Positions 1-4,768 of a stretch of DNA of 5,399 nucleotides are shown here, in pieces. The stretch lies in assembly GCA_029256565.1 (NCBI GenBank), contig JAQSXQ010000178.1, positions 1-5,399 of the forward strand. Direction: 5' to 3'. Numbering within the stretch: position 1 is the stretch's first letter; the number at the start of each line of letters is the position of its first letter. The notes beneath the pieces were generated by a model, which was given only the letters and a program-made list of their open reading frames with translations, was not told the origin of the DNA and ran no database searches. Position numbers and translations under genes: made by a program. Origin of the DNA: Mycobacterium sp. GTDB lineage: Bacteria > Actinomycetota > Actinomycetes > Mycobacteriales > Mycobacteriaceae.

Positions 1-375
1 CAGCATCTCGTAGCGCTGGCGATCCACCTCGGCCTGGACCTCGTGCACCGTCTGGTCGATCGAACTCCAGACCCGGATCGCGGCCTCGGCCTCGAAGGGG
101 AGTAGCAGCGCCTCTTGTATGAGGACGTCGACCCGTCGCCGCGGGTCCGGTTCGGCGCGCAGGTTGTCCGCGACGCGCACGGTGCGGGCGTGCACCCAAT
201 AGGCGACCAACTCCTGTCCGAAGGCCGACCAGCTGCTGAAGTAGTGATAGAACGAGCCCGTCGTGACCCCGAGTCGGTTGCAGACCTCGGCGAGCTTCAG
301 CCCGCCGTATCCCAGGTCCGACAACACCTCCAACCCGGTCTCGATGTACGACTCCTTGGAAATGGTTCCCCCCAT
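1..375 (-). CDS. TetR-family transcriptional regulator, C-terminal part beyond the window
   Basis: The complement strand reads as 125 uninterrupted codons from an ATG at 375 to the left edge, so the C-terminal end (probably 60-80 residues of a usual 190-200) is missing. Residues about 8-50 form the TetR DNA-binding domain: helix 1 'YIETGLEVLSDLGYGGLKL', then the helix-turn-helix 'LAEVCNRLGVTTGSFYHYF' at 28-46. The Gly-Ser-Phe-Tyr-His-Tyr-Phe stretch is the typical recognition-helix end. The rest is the start of the helical ligand-binding domain, whose ligand cannot be predicted. The ATG is the only ATG, GTG or TTG in this frame before an upstream stop at 454-456. No Shine-Dalgarno precedes it, and a TATGGT box six bases upstream suggests a leaderless mRNA. 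It is divergent from the TetR gene at 573. Family assignment is firm. Target genes are inference: itself, and possibly its unseen neighbours. Confidence 0.93.
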   Translation of the reverse strand, partial: MGGTISKESYIETGLEVLSDLGYGGLKLAEVCNRLGVTTGSFYHYFSSWSAFGQELVAYWVHARTVRVADNLRAEPDPRRRVDVLIQEALLLPFEAEAAIRVWSSIDQTVHEVQAEVDRQRYEML

Positions 376-386
376 GGGAGAACCAT
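362..386. promoter_or_regulatory. 25-bp dyad centred on the leftward TetR start codon, probable autoregulatory operator
   Basis: ATGGTTC (362-368) is the exact reverse complement of GAACCAT (380-386). Inside these, CCC at 370-372 pairs with GGG at 376-378, so 10 of 12 base pairs match around centre 374. The dyad covers the candidate -10 box and the start codon of the leftward TetR gene. Length, symmetry and position fit a TetR dimer site blocking RNA polymerase. Autorepression is inferred from this placement. Binding by the other TetR in the window cannot be excluded. Confidence 0.6.
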
Positions 387-387
387 A
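382..387 (-). promoter_or_regulatory. Candidate -10 box for a leaderless TetR mRNA
   Basis: On the complement strand TATGGT is followed by TCTCCC and then the ATG at 375. TATGGT fits the mycobacterial SigA -10 pattern TANNNT. The six-base gap puts the predicted transcription start on the A of the start codon. Leaderless genes of this kind are common in mycobacteria. No convincing -35 hexamer is visible 16-18 bases upstream, and there is no Shine-Dalgarno, which agrees with leaderless initiation. Confidence 0.55.
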
Positions 388-500
388 GTTCGCGGGGCCG
401 ACGCCTGAACTCCAGGTTGACGTTGGTGTAACCCCGAAAGGGTCAGGAATCCGTCATCCACCGGACGAACTCCATGATCAACCAGCGGCGCCCATTTGCT

Positions 501-511
501 GAAACCGTTTC
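501..511. promoter_or_regulatory. 11-bp palindrome in the divergent intergenic region
   Basis: GAAAC-C-GTTTC is a perfect odd-centred palindrome in the 197-bp gap between the two divergent TetR genes. The surrounding 480-570 stretch looks more AT-rich than the genes, as promoter DNA usually is. Four bases downstream is TAGGCT (515-520), which fits TANNNT, but no -35 box stands out. It may be a half-strength regulator site or chance. The rest of the gap shows only a small ACCC-CGAAA-GGGT hairpin (431-443). Confidence 0.25.
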
Positions 512-554
512 TCTTAGGCTTCCGCAACCATTTCGCAACTAACGGCTATCTGAC

Positions 555-583
555 GTATGGCACAATTTCCCTGTGCCGCATAC
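555..583. promoter_or_regulatory. Dyad across the GTG start of the rightward TetR gene, candidate operator
   Basis: The core GGCACA (559-564) and TGTGCC (572-577) form a perfect 6-bp inverted repeat with a 7-base spacer. Outer arms GTATG (555-559) and CATAC (579-583) extend it, with a two-base asymmetry on the right. The core includes the GTG start at 573-575 and a weak -10-like CACAAT (561-566) six bases before it. The geometry mirrors that of the divergent TetR gene, so autoregulation is a reasonable inference. Its sequence differs from the dyad at 362-386, which suggests that each regulator has its own site. Confidence 0.45.
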
Positions 584-1208
584 CGCCACCCGAGGTCCAG
601 GACGTCCGCCAGCAGCGAAGGCGGCAGAGACGCGCGAGCGTATCGTCCGCGCTGCTCGAGAGGTCTTCAGCGAACTCGGCTACGACGCTGCGACATTCCA
701 AGCGATTGCTATCCGCGCCGATTTGACGCGTCCGGCCATCAATCACTACTTCGCCAGCAAGCGCGTCCTCTACAGCGAAGTGGTCGAGAAGACCAACGAA
801 ATGGTGGTTGCCGCGGGCATGGCCAAGGCCGAGGAGGAGACGTCGCTGCTGAAGCGACTGTCCGCCTTCTTCTCAGCGGCGATGCAGGCCGACACCCGGG
901 ACCGATCGGCCGCTGCGTTCCTGGTCACGTCGGTGCTGGAGTCTCAGCGGCACCCCGAACTGAGTCGCGACGAACACAATTCGCTGAAGACGTCGCGGGC
1001 ATTCGTCAGCTGGGCGGTCACCGATGCCATCGAGCGTGGCGAGTTGACGACCGAAACCGACGTGGCGACCCTGGTCGAGCTGCTGGTGGCGGTCATGTGG
1101 GGAATGGGCTTCTACGCCGGCTACGTGGGCGGCCACGACGAACTCGGCGTCATCGTCGAGAAGCTGGAGCTCCTCCTGGCGAACAAGCTCTGGACCCTCG
1201 GCTCTTAG
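573..1208 (+). CDS. TetR-family transcriptional regulator
   Basis: This is a 211-residue protein of normal TetR length. A basic Gly/Pro-rich N-terminal tail (RGPGRPPAAK, 7-16) leads into the TetR_N domain, with helix 1 at 18-35 (ETRERIVRAAREVFSELG). The helix-turn-helix is at about 41-62, ending 'LTRPAINHYFASKRVLY', a classic TetR recognition helix followed by the conserved Lys. Residues 75-205 are helical and form the presumed ligand pocket and dimer interface. The start is GTG: no other start codon lies in this frame before the stop at 540-542, and no clear Shine-Dalgarno precedes it, so a leaderless mRNA is possible. It lies 152 bp upstream of a co-directional methyltransferase. In the recalled M. 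tuberculosis order it takes the place of Rv0144. It is a likely regulator of itself and perhaps of the downstream lipid genes; the effector is unknown. Confidence 0.93.
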   Translation: MPHTATRGPGRPPAAKAAETRERIVRAAREVFSELGYDAATFQAIAIRADLTRPAINHYFASKRVLYSEVVEKTNEMVVAAGMAKAEEETSLLKRLSAFFSAAMQADTRDRSAAAFLVTSVLESQRHPELSRDEHNSLKTSRAFVSWAVTDAIERGELTTETDVATLVELLVAVMWGMGFYAGYVGGHDELGVIVEKLELLLANKLWTLGS

Positions 1209-1213
1209 CTCTA

Positions 1214-1262
1214 GCAACTCCCGCGTTGCCGTCTCGATCGCGCGGCGCCACCGTGGGCAACG
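1214..1262 (+). other. Two mutually exclusive hairpins after the TetR gene
   Basis: GCAAC (1214-1218) can pair with GTTGC (1225-1229) over a 6-base loop. The same GTTGC lies inside CGTTGCC (1224-1230), which can pair perfectly with GGCAACG (1256-1262) over a 25-base loop. The two stems cannot form together. No U-tract follows either, so a classical intrinsic terminator is not supported, although mycobacterial terminators often lack one. Start and stop of the TetR gene and methyltransferase are not involved. Confidence 0.2.
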
Positions 1263-1270
1263 TCGGCTTC

Positions 1271-1297
1271 TAGTCTGACTAACCTATTCGGTAGGCT
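1271..1297 (+). promoter_or_regulatory. Possible promoter/operator region upstream of the methyltransferase
   Basis: Three hexamers fit the mycobacterial -10 pattern TANNNT: TAGTCT (1271), TAACCT (1280) and TAGGCT (1292). None has a convincing -35 partner. CCTA (1283-1286) and TAGG (1292-1295) form a short inverted repeat with a 5-base spacer. The methyltransferase start lies about 64 bases further on with only a weak GGAA ribosome-binding site. Separate transcription of the methyltransferase is plausible but read-through from the TetR gene is equally possible. Confidence 0.25.
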
Positions 1298-1360
1298 TGC
1301 GAACGATTCCCGCTGCTCGCCGTCGAGCGCGCGGGCAACCTCGACGATGGAACGGCACAC

Positions 1361-2302
1361 ATGAGTTCGCTTCGCTCGCACGACGACACCTGGGACATCG
1401 CGACGAGCGTCGGGTCGACCGCCGTGATGGTGGCGGCAGCGCGCGCCGGGGAGACCCAGCGCGACGAGCCGCTTATCCGCGATCCGTACGCAAAGATCCT
1501 GGTCGACGGCGCAGGCACCGGCGTCTGGGAGTACATGCTCGACGAGGCGTTCATCGCCAGGATCGCCGAGGCCGACGCCGAGGTCGCCGAGATCTTCGAG
1601 CACATGGGCAACTACCAGGCGGTCCGCACCCACTTCTTCGACGACTACTACGCGAGCGCCGTCGCCGCGGGCATCCGCCAGGTCGTCATCCTCGCCTCGG
1701 GACTCGACTCCCGGGCGTACCGGCTGGACTGGCCCGCCGGGACCGTCGTCTACGAGATCGACCAGCCCAAGGTGCTCGAGTACAAGGCGACGACGTTGGC
1801 GAAGCACGACGTGCAGCCGTCCGCGGAACGCCGCGAGGTGGCGATCGACCTGCGGTTCGACTGGCCAACGGCGCTGCGCGACGCCGGCTTCGACCCGTCC
1901 GCGCCGACGGCGTGGCTGGCCGAGGGCCTGCTCATGTACCTCCCCGCCGACGCCCAGGACGGGCTGTTCGAGCGAATCACCGAACTCAGCGCGCCGGGTA
2001 GCCGCGTCGCGGCCGAGACCGTCGGCGTGCACTCCGAGGAGCGCCGCGCCCGCATGCGGGAGAAGTTCGACGCGCTGCGCGCCAAGTTCACCGACGTCGA
2101 CATGAGCCAGCCCCTCGACGTTGCCGACCTGATGTACAACGACCCCGACCGCGCGGACGTCACCACCTGGCTCGACCACCACGGCTGGACCGCATCGGGC
2201 ATCACCTCCGAGCAGGCGATGCGCGAACTGGATCGCTGGGTGCTGACCGAAGAGGTCGACGAGGACGCGTTCTCCGAGTTCGTGGTGGGCGAGCGCCAGT
2301 AG
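1361..2302 (+). CDS. Class I SAM-dependent methyltransferase (TIGR00027 / LCM-like mycobacterial family)
   Basis: This 313-residue protein has the length and motif order of the expanded mycobacterial family annotated as putative SAM-dependent methyltransferases (M. tuberculosis Rv0145 and Rv0146 among them). It is related to leucine carboxyl methyltransferase. Visible marks are 'TSVGSTAVMVAAARA' (15-29), 'LIRDPYAKILV' (38-48), 'RTHFFDDYY' (89-97), the SAM-binding loop 'VVILASGLDSRAYRL' (108-122), the acidic strand end 'VVYEIDQPKVLEYK' (129-142) and 'TAWLAEGLLMYLP' (183-195). The acceptor is not known for most members; an O- or carboxyl-methylated small molecule or lipid is inference. The ATG at 1361 gives the family's usual N-terminus, with only a weak GGAA at 1349-1352 as ribosome site. 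It sits between the TetR gene and the dehydrogenase operon. No disruption or missing motif is seen. Confidence 0.93.
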   Translation: MSSLRSHDDTWDIATSVGSTAVMVAAARAGETQRDEPLIRDPYAKILVDGAGTGVWEYMLDEAFIARIAEADAEVAEIFEHMGNYQAVRTHFFDDYYASAVAAGIRQVVILASGLDSRAYRLDWPAGTVVYEIDQPKVLEYKATTLAKHDVQPSAERREVAIDLRFDWPTALRDAGFDPSAPTAWLAEGLLMYLPADAQDGLFERITELSAPGSRVAAETVGVHSEERRARMREKFDALRAKFTDVDMSQPLDVADLMYNDPDRADVTTWLDHHGWTASGITSEQAMRELDRWVLTEEVDEDAFSEFVVGERQ

Positions 2303-2312
2303 CCGCCTTCCC

Positions 2313-2323
2313 GGGCAACGCCC
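2313..2323 (+). terminator. Weak GC hairpin after the methyltransferase
   Basis: GGGC-AAC-GCCC forms a 4-bp stem with a 3-base loop ten bases after the stop codon, followed by TGTT rather than a U-tract. It could slow polymerase between the methyltransferase and the downstream promoter, but it is too short to call with confidence. Confidence 0.18.
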
Positions 2324-2329
2324 TGTTCA

Positions 2330-2345
2330 CCAACCAGGTGGTTGG
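2330..2345. promoter_or_regulatory. 16-bp palindromic operator at the dehydrogenase operon promoter
   Basis: CCAACCA (2330-2336) and TGGTTGG (2339-2345) are exact reverse complements separated by GG, so 14 of 16 bases are in perfect dyad symmetry. The site ends one base before the -10 box at 2347, filling the space between -10 and -35. That is where a bound dimer would block RNA polymerase. Length and symmetry are typical of TetR operators. Which regulator binds is unknown; the rightward TetR gene is the natural candidate, although its own start-site dyad has a different sequence. Confidence 0.65.
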
Positions 2346-2346
2346 C

Positions 2347-2352
2347 TACGAT
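2347..2352 (+). promoter_or_regulatory. -10 box of the aldehyde dehydrogenase operon
   Basis: TACGAT matches the mycobacterial SigA -10 pattern TANNNT well. The best -35 candidates are weak: TGTTCA at 2324-2329 with a 17-base spacer, or TTCACC at 2326-2331 with 15. A start near 2359 would give a leader of about 47 bases with a ribosome-binding site. Dependence on the -10 box alone, with repression through the adjacent palindrome, is the simplest reading. Confidence 0.5.
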
Positions 2353-2376
2353 CGGCCCCACACGAGGAGCAGGCCG

Positions 2377-2409
2377 ATGTTGCTCGACCGGCAGGAAGGA
2401 CGGGCATGA
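2377..2409 (+). CDS. Candidate 10-codon leader ORF translationally coupled to the aldehyde dehydrogenase
   Basis: ATG at 2377 opens MLLDRQEGRA and stops at TGA 2407-2409. The stop overlaps the aldehyde dehydrogenase start as ATGA. It has its own good Shine-Dalgarno, AGGAG at 2365-2369, seven bases from the ATG. The peptide has no cysteine, histidine or aromatic run that would suggest classical amino-acid attenuation, so coupling of translation is the likelier role. It contains the Shine-Dalgarno of the next gene (2393-2400), so ribosomes crossing it would keep that site open. No homology is claimed. The geometry is seen directly; translation is inference. Confidence 0.45.
   Translation: MLLDRQEGRA
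2393..2400 (+). promoter_or_regulatory. Ribosome-binding site of the aldehyde dehydrogenase
   Basis: AGGAAGGA lies five bases before the ATG at 2406, which is good complementarity and spacing. It fixes the start and lies inside the candidate leader ORF. Confidence 0.7.
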
Positions 2410-3809
2410 CCACCGAATCCGTTGCACCGCCCAGCTCGACGACCGAAGACATTCCGAGCACCGTCAAGCGGCTGCGCAAGACCTTCGCCACGGGCCGTAC
2501 CCGCAGCATCGAATGGCGCAAGCAGCAGCTCAAGGCGCTCGAGCGGATGATCGTCGAGAACGAAGCCGAGATCGCCGACGCGCTCAATCAGGACCTCGGT
2601 CGCAAGCCTTTCGAGGCGTGGCTCGCCGACATCGCGAGCACCGCGGGCGAGGCACGCGACGCCGCCAAGAACGTCGGCAAGTGGGCCAAGCGCAAGCAGC
2701 GCCTGCTCGAATTCTCGCAGCTGCCCGGCCGGGGGTGGGTCGAGTACGAGCCCTACGGCGTCGTACTCGTCATCGGTGCCTGGAACTTCCCGTTCGCGCT
2801 GACCCTCGGTCCCGCCGTCGGCGCGCTCGCCGCAGGCAACGCCGTGGTGCTCAAGCCGTCCGAGGTCGCGCCCGCGTCGTCGGCACTCATGGCCCGGCTG
2901 GTGCGCCGCTACCTGGACACCGACGCCGTCGCGGTCGTCGAAGGCGACGGAGCGGTCAGCCAGGAACTCATCGCCCAGGGCTTCGACCGGCTGTGCTTCA
3001 CCGGCGGCACCGAGATCGGCCGCAAGGTCTACGAGGCCGCGGCGTCGCACCTGACGCCGGTCACCCTCGAACTCGGCGGCAAGAGCCCGGTGATCGTCGC
3101 CGCCGACGCGGACATCGACGTCGCCGCGAAGCGCATCGCCTTCTCCAAGTTGCTGAACTCCGGCCAGATCTGCATCGCCCCGGACTACGTCATCGCCGAC
3201 GCGTCGATCCGCGACGAACTCGTCGACAAGATCAAGAGTGCGGTCGAGGCGTTCGAGGCGGGCGACACCTCGGGCAAGCGCATCGTCAACGAGCGACACT
3301 TCGACCGGCTGGTGTCGTCGCTGGCCGCGACCAAGGGCACGGTCGCGATCGGTGGCGGGTCCAACGCGAGCGAGATCAAGATTCAGCCGACGGTGGTCGT
3401 CGACCCGGATCTCGACGAGCCGCTGATGCGCGACGAGATCTTCGGGCCCATCCTGCCGATCGTCACCGTCGGAAACCTCGACGAGGCAATCGAGTTCGTG
3501 AACTCGCGGCCGAAGCCGCTGGCCGCCTACCTGTTCACGAAGACCAAGAGCGTGCGGGAGCGGGTGATCAAGGAGGTGCCTGCCGGCGGCATGCTGGTCA
3601 ACCACCTGCTGTTCCAATTCACCACGACGAAGCTGCCGTTCGGTGGCGTCGGCCCGTCCGGCATGGGCGCCTACCACGGCAAGTTCGGGTTCGAGGAGTT
3701 CAGCCACCGCAAGTCGGTTCTGACGAAGACGACCCGACCCGACCTATCCGCGATCATCTACCCGCCGTATACAGATAAGGCGTGGAAGCTGGCACGCCGG
3801 CTGTTCTAG
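2406..3809 (+). CDS. Aldehyde dehydrogenase, class-3 type (NAD(P)+-dependent)
   Basis: This enzyme oxidises aldehydes to carboxylic acids through a cysteine thiohemiacetal. The 467-residue length fits the class-3 (ALDH3) branch, which includes fatty aldehyde dehydrogenases, and the order matches M. tuberculosis Rv0147. Visible are 'GAWNFPF' with the oxyanion Asn127, 'LKPSE' with cofactor-binding Lys150, 'FTGGTEIGRKV' (198-208), the base Glu222 in 'LELGGKSP', and the nucleophile Cys256 in 'NSGQICIAPDYV'. 'EIFGP' (344-348) follows, and then the class-3 hallmark 'PFGGVGPSGMGAYHGKFGFE' (411-430). All key residues are present. There is no C-terminal membrane anchor, unlike human fatty aldehyde dehydrogenase, so it should be cytosolic. 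The operon continues 54 bp later with a dehydrogenase, which suggests lipid aldehyde disposal. NAD+ versus NADP+ and the substrate are open. Confidence 0.97.
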   Translation: MTTESVAPPSSTTEDIPSTVKRLRKTFATGRTRSIEWRKQQLKALERMIVENEAEIADALNQDLGRKPFEAWLADIASTAGEARDAAKNVGKWAKRKQRLLEFSQLPGRGWVEYEPYGVVLVIGAWNFPFALTLGPAVGALAAGNAVVLKPSEVAPASSALMARLVRRYLDTDAVAVVEGDGAVSQELIAQGFDRLCFTGGTEIGRKVYEAAASHLTPVTLELGGKSPVIVAADADIDVAAKRIAFSKLLNSGQICIAPDYVIADASIRDELVDKIKSAVEAFEAGDTSGKRIVNERHFDRLVSSLAATKGTVAIGGGSNASEIKIQPTVVVDPDLDEPLMRDEIFGPILPIVTVGNLDEAIEFVNSRPKPLAAYLFTKTKSVRERVIKEVPAGGMLVNHLLFQFTTTKLPFGGVGPSGMGAYHGKFGFEEFSHRKSVLTKTTRPDLSAIIYPPYTDKAWKLARRLF

Positions 3810-3844
3810 GCGCGTCCAGCAACGAGACCTTCCAAGCCCGAACC

Positions 3845-3859
3845 CTTTCGAAAGAGGAG
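3845..3859 (+). promoter_or_regulatory. Ribosome-binding site of the SDR gene with overlapping palindrome
   Basis: AAAGAGGAG (3851-3859) is a strong Shine-Dalgarno four bases before the ATG at 3864. A perfect 10-bp palindrome CTTTCGAAAG (3845-3854) overlaps its 5' part. In RNA it would make only a short three-pair stem, so a regulatory role is doubtful. The 54-bp gap shows no promoter-like box that I would defend. Confidence 0.6.
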
Positions 3860-3863
3860 TGCA

Positions 3864-4730
3864 ATGCCCGGAGTGCAGGATCGCGTCGTCGTCGTCACTG
3901 GAGCAGGCGGCGGACTGGGTCGTGAATACGCCCTGACGCTGGCCAGGGAGGGCGCGAGCGTCGTCGTCAACGACCTCGGCGGCTCGCGAGACGGATCGGG
4001 CGCCGGACACAACATGGCCGATCAGGTCGTCCAGGAGATCAAGGACGCCGGCGGTCGCGCGGTCGCCAACTACGACAGCGTCGCCGAGACCGAGGGCGCC
4101 GAGAACATCATCAAGACCGCGATCGACGAGTTCGGCAAGGTCGACGGCGTGATCAGCAACGCGGGCATCCTCCGTGACGGCACCTTCCACAAGATGACGT
4201 TCGAGAACTGGGACGCCGTGCTCAAGGTGCATCTCTACGGCGGCTACAACGTCATTCGCGCTGCGTGGCCGCACTTCCGCGAGCAGAGCTTCGGCCGCGT
4301 CGTCGTCGCGACGTCCACCAGCGGTCTGTTCGGCAACTTCGGCCAGGCCAACTACGGCGCCGCCAAGCTCGGTCTCGTCGGCCTGATCAACACCCTGGCC
4401 CAGGAGGGCGCGAAGTACGACATCAAGACCAACGCGGTGGCTCCCATCGCGGCGACCCGCATGACCGAGGACATCCTGCCCAAGGAGGTCTTCGAGAAGC
4501 TGACGCCTGAGTACGTGGCGCCGGTGGTGGCGTACCTGATGACCGAGGAGCTGGCCGACACCGACTCGATCTTCATCGTCGGCGGCGGCAAGGTGCAGCG
4601 CACCGCGCTCTTCCAGAACGAGGGCGTGACGTTCTCCGACGGCGTGCCGTCGGTCGACGACGTCGCCAGCAAGTGGGGCGAGATCACCGATCTGTCGGCG
4701 GCGAAGTCGGCCAGCTTCAAGCTCGGCTGA
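3864..4730 (+). CDS. Short-chain dehydrogenase like the MFE-2 (3R)-hydroxyacyl-CoA dehydrogenase domain
   Basis: A 288-residue SDR, probably NAD+-dependent, predicted to oxidise (3R)-hydroxyacyl thioesters or a similar lipid hydroxyl. The Rossmann motif 'TGAGGGLG' is at 12-19, and Asp37 in 'VNDLGG' favours NAD(H). 'SNAGILRD' (98-105) is the NNAG equivalent. Ser151, Tyr164 and Lys168 form the catalytic set in 'GNFGQANYGAAKLG' context. The block 'GNFGQANY.AAKLG', 'VHLYGGY' with His123 in the usual Asn position, and 'LTPEYVAP' (213-220) strongly resemble the dehydrogenase part of peroxisomal multifunctional enzyme 2; the Ser/Tyr/Lys numbers agree with the human enzyme as I recall it. After the Rossmann core, 'VDDVASKWGEITDLSAA' resembles the MFE-2 linker, but no hydratase domain follows. 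The recalled M. tuberculosis counterpart is Rv0148. It lies between ALDH and oxidoreductase genes in a probable operon. Confidence 0.95.
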   Translation: MPGVQDRVVVVTGAGGGLGREYALTLAREGASVVVNDLGGSRDGSGAGHNMADQVVQEIKDAGGRAVANYDSVAETEGAENIIKTAIDEFGKVDGVISNAGILRDGTFHKMTFENWDAVLKVHLYGGYNVIRAAWPHFREQSFGRVVVATSTSGLFGNFGQANYGAAKLGLVGLINTLAQEGAKYDIKTNAVAPIAATRMTEDILPKEVFEKLTPEYVAPVVAYLMTEELADTDSIFIVGGGKVQRTALFQNEGVTFSDGVPSVDDVASKWGEITDLSAAKSASFKLG

Positions 4731-4768
4731 TGCGGCTGCAGCGGATCGATCGGGAACTGACCAAGTGA
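4730..4768 (+). CDS. Candidate 12-codon bridging ORF between the SDR and oxidoreductase genes
   Basis: The frame reads MRLQRIDRELTK. Its ATG shares one base with the SDR stop (TGATG, 4728-4732), and its TGA (4766-4768) overlaps the GTG start of the next gene as GTGA. It therefore spans the 34-bp gap exactly, in the third reading frame. This would let a terminating ribosome reinitiate twice instead of dissociating. The oxidoreductase has only a weak GGGA Shine-Dalgarno at 4752-4755, which makes coupling useful. The peptide itself matches nothing I recognise. It may be a vestige or chance; translation is not shown. Confidence 0.4.
   Translation: MRLQRIDRELTK

Noticed and set aside
417..422. 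TTGACG resembling a -35 box on the + strand
   Set aside because: No TANNNT hexamer lies 16-18 bases downstream, and the nearest rightward gene starts 150 bases away.
415..433. GGTT...AACC inverted repeat in the divergent gap
   Set aside because: The arms are only four base pairs with an unpaired 11-base interior, too weak to call an operator.
557..1273. ATG-initiated rightward frame overlapping the second TetR gene
   Set aside because: The product is Arg-rich and featureless. The frame starting at GTG 573 gives a canonical TetR protein across the same DNA.
515..1298. The heptamer TAGGCTT occurs at 515-521 and 1292-1298, upstream of the TetR gene and of the methyltransferase
   Set aside because: Flanking similarity is poor, and a shared 7-mer between two intergenic regions of this size is expected by chance.
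1347..1364. A 5-codon frame (MERHT) whose TGA overlaps the methyltransferase ATG as ATGA
   Set aside because: It repeats the geometry of the two mini-ORFs, but it is only five codons long and has no Shine-Dalgarno, so chance is a sufficient explanation.
1211..2182. Long open frame on the complement strand opposite the methyltransferase
   Set aside because: It is a shadow of high-GC codon bias. Its translation is low-complexity and Arg/Val/Gly-rich with no recognisable domain, while the sense frame has all family motifs.
2346..3707. A 453-codon open frame on the complement strand opposite the aldehyde dehydrogenase
   Set aside because: The composition is that of an antisense shadow, with no motif, and the sense frame is a complete, intact aldehyde dehydrogenase.
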